In this document: positions 1 to 8,507 of the stretch, one piece after another
Layout of the letters: each line of letters begins with the position of its first letter
Position numbering within the stretch: the stretch's first letter is position 1
Assembly (NCBI GenBank): GCA_017617525.1
Contig: JAFZWA010000050.1
Span: 1 to 64,000 of the forward strand
Source of the DNA: Clostridiales bacterium
GTDB taxonomy: Bacteria > Bacillota > Clostridia > Saccharofermentanales > Saccharofermentanaceae
DNA: 64,000 nucleotides
Direction of reading: 5' to 3'
The notes under the pieces: model-generated
Seen by the model: the letters and a program-made list of their open reading frames with translations, nothing else
What the model was told of the DNA's origin: nothing
Databases searched by the model: none
Translations under genes and position numbers: made by a program

Positions 1-91
1 CGATACTCTCTATGCACGTATCGACGGCCATGTTAAGTATGAGCGTATGGGCCGTGACAAGAAGAAGGTCAGCGTTTATCCGGCAGAGTAA
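1..91 (+). CDS. rpmA: 50S ribosomal protein L27, C-terminal end (partial)
   Basis: The frame from base 2 encodes the last 29 residues of ribosomal protein L27, a small protein of the large ribosomal subunit near the peptidyl transferase centre. The visible residues include the family's conserved tail (GRDKKKVSVYPAE). The start lies outside the window. The next gene is obg; the order rpmA-obg is standard in Firmicutes. A terminator follows closely, so most transcripts of the L27 unit probably stop before obg. The identification rests on the tail alone but the tail is characteristic. Confidence 0.93.
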   Translation, partial: DTLYARIDGHVKYERMGRDKKKVSVYPAE

Positions 92-145
92 TTCCTCGCT
101 CGGATATTTCGGGGACTTTCCCTTGGTAATGGAAAAGAATTGATC

Positions 146-1608
<1,463 letters not shown>

Positions 1609-1658
1609 TCGAAAAGCACCGGCCGGGAACACGCCCGCCGCTCCCAAAAGAAGAAAAC

Positions 1659-1699
1659 AAAATGACCGCCCGAGTGCTTTTCGAGCGGTCATTTTATTG
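1659..1699 (+). terminator. Rho-independent terminator after obg with octamer in its loop
   Basis: An 11-bp perfect stem (AAAATGACCGC at 1659-1669 with GCGGTCATTTT at 1685-1695) is followed by ATTGTT. The 15-nt loop contains a complete GTGCTTTT (1674-1681), the reverse complement of the window-wide repeated octamer. A second copy in the opposite orientation lies at 1612-1619, just after the obg stop. Confidence 0.88.
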
Positions 1700-1725
1700 T
1701 TATGGCAGAAGCGGCGGTCTATCCA

Positions 1726-1734
1726 TGATATAAT
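1726..1734 (+). promoter_or_regulatory. Extended -10 promoter for the HD-GYP gene
   Basis: TGATATAAT is a perfect TATAAT with an extended TG at the correct spacing, 38 bp before the ATG at 1772. No good -35 box is visible, which is common for extended -10 promoters. Confidence 0.6.
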
Positions 1735-1771
1735 GCACTCAGGGGTTTTAAATCGTAAGGGGGATAATACG

Positions 1772-3520
1772 ATGCTTTTGTACTACGAGATCTTACTCGC
1801 GCTATCCATACTGTTTTCACTGACGTATGCATTTATGTGGCACAAGCACTTCGACGTGAATATCACGCTGGTGTTTTTCCTTGTGCCTTTGAATATCCTC
1901 GCGCATGTCGGTGTCGCGGAATCCGGGACGCTGGACGAAGCGGTACTCGCGCTGAAACTCATCTATTTCGCGACTGTTTTCAGTATATTGTTTGTTACGT
2001 TCTCGATCTTCGATCTTTGCCATTTTAAGCTTCCGCGCATCGCGAGAGGATGTTTGATCTGCATCTCGATGATCATCTATCTTCCGGTCCTTACGATCGG
2101 CCGAAACGACATGTTCTATGAGTCGGTCGAGATGGCCACGCGAAACGGCATCACGGTGCTTACCGGAAAAGAATACGGCGTATTCCACACGATCCTTTAT
2201 CTTTGGATCTTCGCGTGCTTTGCATTCTGCGTCGGCGCCCTTATCTACAGCCACATCAAAAAGAGCGATGTCTCGCATAAGATCATCTATTTCCTGTTTA
2301 TCCCGGTCTTCATTTCGATGCTTTCTTTCTTCATCGGAAGGCGGATCACGTCCGATATCGAACTTGCCGCGGCGTCTTATGTTTTCGCGCAGTTCTTCTA
2401 CCTGCTGATCGTGTACCGGCTCGCGCTATATAACATCATCGAGTCAGGTATCGACACGTTGATTCAAAACGGAGACACTGCGTTTATCTCTTTCGATTAC
2501 CGCCTTCGCTACCTCGGAAGTAACGAGACCGCGAAGCAGTGGCTTCCTTTCTTAAAGGACCTTCACGTCGACGAATCCGTGCGCGACAACGAGAAGTGCA
2601 AGAGCACGATCATCGCGTGGATCAAGGCATTTAACGGCGGCGAGATCACCGACGATAATCCGATCCATTACCACAGTGAAGACGGCCAGAGGATCTTAGA
2701 TGTTACCGTCAATCACCTTTTCGACGGACGCAAGAACAGAGGCTATCAGTTCTTCATTACGGACGACACGGCGGACGTAAAGAACATCGAATTCCAGGAG
2801 AAATTCAACACGGTACTGCGCTTTGAAGTCGAGCAGAAAACGCAGCACATCCTCTTCATGAACAACCACCTTTTGATCTCCATGGCGACCATGGTTGAAA
2901 GCCGCGACCCGTTTACCGGCGGTCATATCAAGCGCACCAGTGAAGGTGTCCGCATGCTGGTCGAGGAGATGAAGAACGATCCTGAAGTCAATCTTTCGAA
3001 GAAGTTCTATGAGAGCGTCGTTAAGGCCGCTCCAATGCACGACCTCGGTAAGATCGCTGTTCCGGATGCCGTACTTCTGAAACCGGGAAGATATGAGCCG
3101 GAAGAATATGAGATCATGAAATCGCATTCGGCAGAAGGAGCGCGCGTCGTAAAAGAGATCCTTAGCGCCTCCGACGATATGGAGTTCCGTCGCATCGCGG
3201 AAAACGTCGCGCACTTCCATCACGAGAGATGGGATGGCAAAGGATATCCGAATCAGCTTTCCGGAAACGACATCCCGATCGAGGCAAGGATCATGGCAGT
3301 CGCCGATGTTTACGACGCGCTCGTAAGTAAGCGTGTGTATAAAGAAAAGATGCCGTTTGAAAAAGCGGATGCGATCATTTTGGAAGGCATGGGGACGCAG
3401 TTCGATCCGGCGCTTAAAAAGTACTACGAAGCGGCCAGAGCAAAGCTCGAAGCCTACTACGAAAGCCAACTGGAAGCTGACGCGACACAGAAAGAAGAAA
3501 AGGATCAGGGCAATGCCTGA
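1772..3520 (+). CDS. Membrane-anchored HD-GYP domain protein (probable cyclic-dinucleotide phosphodiesterase)
   Basis: A 582-residue protein with about seven or eight hydrophobic segments in the first ~230 residues, resembling the 7TM sensor region of some histidine kinases. A PAS-like stretch follows, then a C-terminal HD-GYP domain. The HD motif is HDLGK near residue 423, and the second signature HHERWDGKGYP lies near residues 481-491, so the metal-binding and GYP residues are intact. HD-GYP proteins hydrolyse c-di-GMP or related dinucleotides; the substrate here is inferred from the family. The ATG at 1772 is chosen over one 25 codons upstream because TAAGGGGG precedes it and the promoter lies between the two. 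It is a single-gene unit ending in its own terminator. What the membrane region senses cannot be told. Confidence 0.88.
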   Translation: MLLYYEILLALSILFSLTYAFMWHKHFDVNITLVFFLVPLNILAHVGVAESGTLDEAVLALKLIYFATVFSILFVTFSIFDLCHFKLPRIARGCLICISMIIYLPVLTIGRNDMFYESVEMATRNGITVLTGKEYGVFHTILYLWIFACFAFCVGALIYSHIKKSDVSHKIIYFLFIPVFISMLSFFIGRRITSDIELAAASYVFAQFFYLLIVYRLALYNIIESGIDTLIQNGDTAFISFDYRLRYLGSNETAKQWLPFLKDLHVDESVRDNEKCKSTIIAWIKAFNGGEITDDNPIHYHSEDGQRILDVTVNHLFDGRKNRGYQFFITDDTADVKNIEFQEKFNTVLRFEVEQKTQHILFMNNHLLISMATMVESRDPFTGGHIKRTSEGVRMLVEEMKNDPEVNLSKKFYESVVKAAPMHDLGKIAVPDAVLLKPGRYEPEEYEIMKSHSAEGARVVKEILSASDDMEFRRIAENVAHFHHERWDGKGYPNQLSGNDIPIEARIMAVADVYDALVSKRVYKEKMPFEKADAIILEGMGTQFDPALKKYYEAARAKLEAYYESQLEADATQKEEKDQGNA

Positions 3521-3528
3521 TCCTTTTT
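3501..3528 (+). terminator. Terminator overlapping the end of the HD-GYP gene
   Basis: AGGATCAGG (3501-3509) pairs with CCTGATCCT (3516-3524), followed by TTTT. The stem begins inside the last codons of the gene. Confidence 0.85.
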
Positions 3529-3709
3529 AGTTGTGACACGCGCTGTCACGCTTATGAAGACGCATCGCTTCCGTGCGCACACACGCTGCAGGAAAAGTGC
3601 TTTTCACATTGTCGTAATGTTCTTCTTAAATTGTTAACAAATGAGCCATAGTGAATACACTTTTCTTTTCTAAGATAAAGCCATAGAAAGAACAAAGGAG
3701 GACAGACCG

Positions 3710-3796
3710 ATGCAGGACGAACATACAACTCAGGCAACATGGTCGATGGAATCCTCCGGTTGTCTGAGTGAAGTTTTTAGTAGAGTTTCTCTCTAA
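3710..3796 (+). CDS. Possible 28-residue peptide minigene
   Basis: The reading frame ATG 3710 to TAA 3796 encodes a 28-residue peptide (MQDEHTTQATWSMESSGC followed by ten more residues) with one cysteine at position 18 and no membrane segment. It is preceded by a near-perfect AAAGGAGG 8-9 nt before the ATG and followed by a strong terminator (3839-3868), so it looks like an independent small transcription unit. A weak promoter candidate is TTGTTA at 3631-3636 with an AT-rich -10 near 3654. No known family is recognised. It could be a signalling peptide, a leader peptide, or part of a small RNA. The function is unknown and so is whether it is translated. Confidence 0.45.
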   Translation: MQDEHTTQATWSMESSGCLSEVFSRVSL

Positions 3797-3838
3797 GTTT
3801 TTGAGTTTGTAATTAGTCAGTTATGACGAAAAGATAGG

Positions 3839-3868
3839 CCCCCGATGAAAACTCGGGGGTTTTCTTTA
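3839..3868 (+). terminator. Strong terminator after the minigene
   Basis: CCCCCGA (3839-3845) pairs with TCGGGGG (3853-3859) around a 7-nt loop, followed by TTTTCTTT. Confidence 0.88.
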
Positions 3869-3880
3869 TGCTCGCAAATT

Positions 3881-4055
3881 GTTCTGCAAATCGTTCTACA
3901 AAAAGATGATTTGTAGAACAATATGCTGAACAAGAGCGATGTTCTACAATTCGTTCTACAAAAAGATGATTTATAGAACAATTTGTTGAACCTGAGCGAT
4001 GTTCTACAAAACGTTCTACAAAAGAAAGATTTGTAGAACACTTTGTAGAACAGGG
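3881..4055. repeat. Hairpin array A: three tandem 60-nt palindromic units
   Basis: Three near-identical units start at 3881, 3941 and 4001 (exact 60-nt period; the third is truncated). Each unit is an imperfect palindrome: a left arm of two GTTCTACAA-like words and a right arm of two TTGTAGAAC-like words around AAAGATGATT. The units differ at scattered bases, often so that pairing is kept. It lies between the minigene terminator and the convergent FtsX-type gene. Related arrays (62-nt period) occur at 7561 and 18270. It is not a CRISPR because there are no unique spacers. Function unknown. Confidence 0.85.
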
Positions 4056-4082
4056 AAGTGTATTTGGGAAAAAGCATGAAGA

Positions 4083-4116
4083 AGGGCCAGATCCGCGATG
4101 GGATCTGACCCTTTAT
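4083..4116. terminator. Terminator-like hairpin after array A
   Basis: AGGGCCAGATCC (4083-4094) pairs with GGATCTGACCCT (4101-4112) with one mismatch and is followed by TTTA. The A-poor flank favours the plus direction. A second smaller hairpin (CTTTTCG/CGAAAAG, 4141-4160) overlaps the octamer at 4138-4145 and lies just beyond the stop of the minus-strand permease gene. Confidence 0.65.
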
Positions 4117-4173
4117 CTGTCTTTGGAAATGGGACGAGTGCTTTTCGAGCGGACGAAAAGCCTTGGCGGAAAA

Positions 4174-6522
4174 TCACTCTTCCTTTAAGATACGTACCGG
4201 CTCGAGCTTGCTGATGGATCTACTGTTCAGCCAGCAGGTGACGACCGCGCAGGAGACGATGATGAGAAGTGTCACGAGGAACCACAGCGGATTGGTCGAG
4301 AGGTTCGACTTCGCGATACCGAAGGACGAAAGTCCGATGCCCATCATCTTGTTGTTTAATGTGATCTGCAGAACGAATCCGGCGAGAACTCCGATGACGA
4401 CGACCGGAAGGGTGCTCATGATCATTCTTCTGATCAGTTCGCCGGAGGTGTACCCGATCGCTTTGCTGACGCCGAGCTCGGATCGTTCTCTGATGATCTG
4501 GGATCTTGTCAGGAGGATCTCGGTCAGAATGACGACGAAACAGGTGAGGGCGACGAAGATGAAGCAGATCGCGCTCATGGCCGATACGAGAGTATCGATC
4601 GTGGATCCGATGAGATCATCGACCAGGATGAATGCTTCCTTCGGATAAAGCTTCGACCATTCTCTCTGGAAGTCTTTGACGGAGACACCTTCTTTCAGGA
4701 AGATCAGGCAGTCTACATATTTGTGCTCTGGATCGAGACGCTTGATACCCGCGTCGCTCAGCAGGGCTTTATTACCCATGTTATTGATCTTCTGGTCAAT
4801 GCCGCATACGGTATAAGGGATAGCTTCACCGGTCTGCGGATTGACGACATTGACGACGTCGCCGACCTTGGCGTCGAGTTTCTTCGAGTTAACGATGGTC
4901 AGCACGATCTCGTTTTCGTTTTGCGGAACTCGTCCTTCGAGGATGAATTCGTACTGGAGAGAGTCTACATCGTTATAAGCATCTATACCAAGTGAAGTAC
5001 TTTTTTCCGCGGAGCGTACCTCGATGTTTGACATACTTCTCATAAGAAGGGTGTGGTCTACACGAGGATCTGCGTTCAGAAGGTCGACGATCTCAGGATT
5101 CTCTACACAGGTGCACTGGACATCGGCAGCTTCGAATCCGACGAGCTTAATAAGAGATTCCTGCTCGAGCGCGAAGTTCTGATAGATCGTAAATCCCTGA
5201 AGTGTCGAGAAGGTAAGAAGAGCGATGATCAGCGCGATGAAAATGTTCTTCTTCGGTCTTCCGAGGATCTGCTTACCGGAAAGGGCAAGGCTCAGAGGGA
5301 GACTGCTCTTCTCAAGAGCGAAGTGATTCTTCTTGAAGTTGTGGTTCTGAATGCCGGATCTGAGAGATTCGAGAACTGTCAGCTTCTTATAGCTTCTGGA
5401 AGCTACGAGAGTTCCGAGGAATACGGCGACCGGGATACCGATCAGGGTCGCGATGAGCGCCGGAACGCAGATGCCGGAGAAAGCGGAAAGTCCCATCAGA
5501 GATCCTTCGAGAGCGTTCAAGGGTGTCGTGATCAGGCAGCCGAGGCCGATCGCGAGGGCAGTGGCCACACCGCAGATAAGCATTTCTTCCATCACACAGG
5601 AAAAGCGCAGTGCTTTTGCCGAATAGCCTGTAGCCTGAAGAAGGCCGATGTTCTGGATATTCATCTCGATGAAGTTCTTGATCGAGAAGTGCATGATGAT
5701 CAGTGCGAGACCGACCAGGATGATGGTGAACAGAAGAACGATCGCGGAAGCGATGTCTGCTGTGGCAAGAGTTGCCATTTCCATCAGAGGATAAGCAACG
5801 GTCGCAGGTGTCTTCTGTCCGTCAAAAAGATGCTGTACGGCCTTGTCATATGCGTCGATGTCAGTGCCTTCAGAAACCTGGCAGTAGATGAACGAACCTT
5901 TCATATCCTTCATGGCATTGCTTTCGAAGGTCTCGAAGTCATTGTGGCTGACGATGCAGTAGTATCCACTGACGTTCATGGCTGTCGCGAAATACAGGTG
6001 CTCGACATAACCTTTGACGGTGAATTCCTTAAAATCGGATCCGACCTTCATGTGGAGGGAATCTCCGACCTTGATGGTGTCCTTCAGGTAGTAAGGAACG
6101 CAGATCTCGGAATCATTGAGGTTTTCGAATTCTTTCGGGAAAGAATTGAGGTATGTGTTTCTGCTGGAGTCAGCGATGAAGAACTGATACGAGATCGCGT
6201 CTTCTTCGCTCTTGTTTCCCGTATAGTATTCGCCCAGGTGGTTGACGACCGGGATCGACTCGATCATTTCCGTCTCTTCGAGGGACTCGATCTTCGCCAG
6301 GGCTTCCGGAAGATTTTCATCCATCTCTGTCGTAGAGAAGACCAGAAGATCGGAAGTGTTGTACTTTTCGTTGTGTTCTTTAATGGCAGCAGGACCTGAG
6401 AGCATCAGGGAGAGACTGCAGAAGAGAAGAAGCGCTGCCAGGAAGATCAGGATGAAAAGGATCGTGACCTCACCCTTGTGCTTCTTGAGATTATTCTTAG
6501 CGATAAAAAACAGTGAAAACAT
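4174..6522 (-). CDS. ABC transporter permease with two FtsX domains
   Basis: A 782-residue membrane protein made of two similar halves, each with one transmembrane segment, a large extracytoplasmic region of about 200 residues, and three further segments. The predicted segments lie near residues 17-39, 258-370 (three), 428-446 and 650-775 (three). This is the duplicated FtsX/MacB-like permease layout, not the ten-segment BceB layout. Such mechanotransmission permeases work with an ATPase in peptide, lipoprotein or antimicrobial export or sensing. It lies 3 nt downstream of its ATPase gene in one minus-strand operon. The substrate is unknown. The divergent two-component system at 7818 could control it. 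Confidence 0.9.
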   Translation of the reverse strand: MFSLFFIAKNNLKKHKGEVTILFILIFLAALLLFCSLSLMLSGPAAIKEHNEKYNTSDLLVFSTTEMDENLPEALAKIESLEETEMIESIPVVNHLGEYYTGNKSEEDAISYQFFIADSSRNTYLNSFPKEFENLNDSEICVPYYLKDTIKVGDSLHMKVGSDFKEFTVKGYVEHLYFATAMNVSGYYCIVSHNDFETFESNAMKDMKGSFIYCQVSEGTDIDAYDKAVQHLFDGQKTPATVAYPLMEMATLATADIASAIVLLFTIILVGLALIIMHFSIKNFIEMNIQNIGLLQATGYSAKALRFSCVMEEMLICGVATALAIGLGCLITTPLNALEGSLMGLSAFSGICVPALIATLIGIPVAVFLGTLVASRSYKKLTVLESLRSGIQNHNFKKNHFALEKSSLPLSLALSGKQILGRPKKNIFIALIIALLTFSTLQGFTIYQNFALEQESLIKLVGFEAADVQCTCVENPEIVDLLNADPRVDHTLLMRSMSNIEVRSAEKSTSLGIDAYNDVDSLQYEFILEGRVPQNENEIVLTIVNSKKLDAKVGDVVNVVNPQTGEAIPYTVCGIDQKINNMGNKALLSDAGIKRLDPEHKYVDCLIFLKEGVSVKDFQREWSKLYPKEAFILVDDLIGSTIDTLVSAMSAICFIFVALTCFVVILTEILLTRSQIIRERSELGVSKAIGYTSGELIRRMIMSTLPVVVIGVLAGFVLQITLNNKMMGIGLSSFGIAKSNLSTNPLWFLVTLLIIVSCAVVTCWLNSRSISKLEPVRILKEE

Positions 6523-6525
6523 ATC

Positions 6526-7347
6526 TTACCACCCCATGTTCGAAAGGAATGTGCGGAGAGCGACGTGACGCTCTCTGTCCGGGCCGTTATATGGTGTCAG
6601 TTCGATTTCGTCGCAGATCACGCCGTCTCTTAAATAGAGGACACGGTTTCCGCGCTCGGCGGCCGCAACGGTATGTGTGACCATGACGATACTCTGGCCG
6701 CGGTTATTCATCTCAGTAAGTACATCGAGAACGGCGTTTGTGTTCTGGGAGTTCAGAGCTCCTGTCGGCTCATCCGCGAAAAGCACTTCCGGGTCATTGA
6801 TGACGGATCTTACGAGGGCAACTCGCTGCTGCTCACCACCACTGAGCTGGTTCGGGAATTTGCCGTAGCTCTTCTCGTCGAGGCCGACCTGGGCAAGAAG
6901 CTTTTTGGCTTTCTCGGCAAGTTCTTTTCGATTCTTATGCTTTAAGAGTCCGCTGACCATGATGTTATCCAGGACACTCATCGTGTCGTTTAAGTAGTTC
7001 TGCTGGAAAACGAATCCGCAGTGGTTTCTTCTGAAAAGCGCGAGCTTGTCGTTGCTGTACTTGGAGATCTCTTCGGCGCCGTAGGAGATCGAGCCGAGGC
7101 TCGGGCGGTCCATGCCGGAGAGTGCGTACATCAGCGTGGACTTACCGGCACCGGAGTCGCCCATGATGACCGTGAAGTCGCCTTTTCTGATCTGGATATT
7201 GAGATTCTTCAGAACGTGCTGCTGGATGCTCTCATTTGAGAAGGTCTTGCAGAGGTCTTTCGCCTGAAGGATCGTTTCTTTTGTAGGAAGGTTGGTTACG
7301 TCCTGCATCTTCGATGTGTTGTCTTTGACCTGAATCGTTGTCTGCAT
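6526..7347 (-). CDS. ABC transporter ATP-binding protein (MacB/LolD type)
   Basis: A 273-residue ATPase with Walker A GDSGAGKST near residue 63, a Q-loop, signature LSGGEQQR, Walker B VLFADEPTG and the switch histidine in VTHT. An N-terminal extension of about 25 residues precedes the ABC domain. It energises the FtsX-type permease encoded immediately downstream. The ATG at 7347 has TAAGGAG about 9 nt upstream on the minus strand. The leader ahead of it contains regularly spaced AAAAC elements (7371-7427), and the hairpin array at 7561 lies beyond that. Confidence 0.95.
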   Translation of the reverse strand: MQTTIQVKDNTSKMQDVTNLPTKETILQAKDLCKTFSNESIQQHVLKNLNIQIRKGDFTVIMGDSGAGKSTLMYALSGMDRPSLGSISYGAEEISKYSNDKLALFRRNHCGFVFQQNYLNDTMSVLDNIMVSGLLKHKNRKELAEKAKKLLAQVGLDEKSYGKFPNQLSGGEQQRVALVRSVINDPEVLFADEPTGALNSQNTNAVLDVLTEMNNRGQSIVMVTHTVAAAERGNRVLYLRDGVICDEIELTPYNGPDRERHVALRTFLSNMGW

Positions 7348-7370
7348 TTTGTTGTCTCCTTAAGTCATGT

Positions 7371-7427
7371 GTTTTTGTTCAACGGTTTTTCGTTTTATGG
7401 TTTTATGTTTTCCCGTTTTACAGTTTT
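7371..7427 (-). promoter_or_regulatory. Periodic AAAAC elements in the ABC operon leader
   Basis: Seven GTTTT pentamers on the plus strand start at 7371, 7385, 7392, 7400, 7407, 7415 and 7423. Spacing is 14, 7, 8, 7, 8 and 8 nt. On the minus strand these read AAAAC and would lie in the untranslated leader of the ATPase gene starting at 7347. Regular spacing of a short word suggests a multi-site RNA- or DNA-binding target, but no known site is matched. The remainder of 7428-7560 shows nothing I can name. Confidence 0.4.
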
Positions 7428-7560
7428 CTTTTTCGGATCTTTTACTCGGCGCGTCCGCCGGCTTTCTTTTCGATCTTACGATTCTAGTGTAAAGCTTCGG
7501 CCGGGGGAATGCTTTACATGAATCTTGTGCAATTCTTACTTGTTTCTTAACCGGGTGGGT

Positions 7561-7735
7561 GTTCTATGTTTGGTTCTATTTTGAGGTGACTTTTAGAACC
7601 AAACCTAGAACAAGGGGCAGATGTTCTATGTTTCGTTCTATTTTTCAGTGATTTTTAGAACCAAACCTAGAACAAGGGGCAGATGTTCTATGTTTCGTTC
7701 TATTTTTCACCGATTTTTAGAACCAAACCTAGAAC
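7561..7735. repeat. Hairpin array B: three tandem 62-nt palindromic units
   Basis: Units start at 7561, 7623 and 7685 (62-nt period; the last is cut at 7735). Each has a left arm like GTTCTATGTTTCGTTCTA and a right arm TAGAACCAAACCTAGAAC around a T-rich loop. Units are joined by AAGGGGCAGAT. The array is the reverse complement of array C at 18270. It fills the space between the divergent ABC operon and the response regulator gene and abuts the latter's -10 box. A period of 62 is not a multiple of three, which argues against coding. Confidence 0.88.
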
Positions 7736-7748
7736 AAATCGGAGATGG

Positions 7749-7754
7749 TATAAT
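7749..7754 (+). promoter_or_regulatory. -10 box for the OmpR-type two-component operon
   Basis: A perfect TATAAT lies 64 bp before the chosen start codon. The expected -35 position (about 7726-7731) falls inside the last unit of hairpin array B and does not resemble TTGACA, so an activator or the array itself may matter. Confidence 0.5.
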
Positions 7755-7817
7755 ATATAAGGCGGCAGGGGTCCGCGGGCACTCGACGCGCTCGAAATGA
7801 AGGAGAATAGTACTAAA

Positions 7818-8507
7818 ATGCACGTTAACTGTTTACTGATCGATGATGAAGTCGAACTTACCAAGATGACGAAGGAATACTTCGAGATGTTCGGTGTGAC
7901 CTGTGAGATCGCGGCCGATTCGGAGTCGTGCCTTGCGTTCCTGAAAGAAAACACGGCGGACATTTTCCTTCTCGACATAAACCTCGGAAACGAGAGCGGC
8001 TTTACGCTCTGCAAAAAGCTCCGTGAGGAGTACGACACGCCGATCCTTTTCATCAGCGCGCGCCAGAGCGATGACGACGTGCTGGTCGCTCTGAATATCG
8101 GCGGCGACGACTATATAAAGAAGCCATATACATTAAGTGTCCTTCTGGCCAAGGTAAAAGTGCAGCTCAAGCGCCTGGAGAACATGAAAGGTAATTCTGC
8201 GCAGAAAGCACCGGAGACGAGTGCTTTTGCCGTAGATGAAGCGACCATGAGCGCCATCGTGGAAGGAAAGACCATCCCGCTTAAGGCGAAGGAATTCCAG
8301 CTCCTGTCGTGTCTTTTTGAAAACAGGAACACGATCGTTACGAAGGAAAAGCTCTTTTCGGAGGTCTGGGGCGATTCGTTCTACACGGACGGAACTTTGA
8401 ACGTGCACATAAGAAGACTCAGAGAGAAGATCGAGACGGACCCGAACAATCCGAAGTGGATCAAGACGATCTGGGGCACGGGCTATAAACTGGAGATCCC
8501 CTCATGA
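7818..8507 (+). CDS. Response regulator, OmpR/PhoB family
   Basis: A 229-residue regulator. The receiver domain covers residues 1-115, with the acidic pair in LIDDE, the phosphoacceptor aspartate in FLLDINLG and the conserved lysine in KKPY. The C-terminal winged helix (about residues 135-228) has the usual VWGDSFYTDGTLNVHIRRLR type recognition region. It should bind DNA when phosphorylated by the kinase encoded next. The ATG at 7818 follows AAGGAG at 12 nt; an ATG at 7797 in the same frame lacks such a site. The gene overlaps the kinase gene by 4 nt. Its likely target is the divergent FtsX-type ABC operon (inference from position). Confidence 0.93.
   Translation: MHVNCLLIDDEVELTKMTKEYFEMFGVTCEIAADSESCLAFLKENTADIFLLDINLGNESGFTLCKKLREEYDTPILFISARQSDDDVLVALNIGGDDYIKKPYTLSVLLAKVKVQLKRLENMKGNSAQKAPETSAFAVDEATMSAIVEGKTIPLKAKEFQLLSCLFENRNTIVTKEKLFSEVWGDSFYTDGTLNVHIRRLREKIETDPNNPKWIKTIWGTGYKLEIPS

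Noticed and set aside
3817-4077. Minus-strand frame translating hairpin array A into a FYKSSFCRT-type repeat peptide
   Set aside because: The repeat arises because the 60-nt period is a multiple of three. The related arrays have a 62-nt period and no shared frame, so the conserved feature is the palindrome, not a peptide.
7561-7735. CRISPR array
   Set aside because: Tandem units are joined directly with no unique spacers, there are only three units, and no cas genes are in the window.
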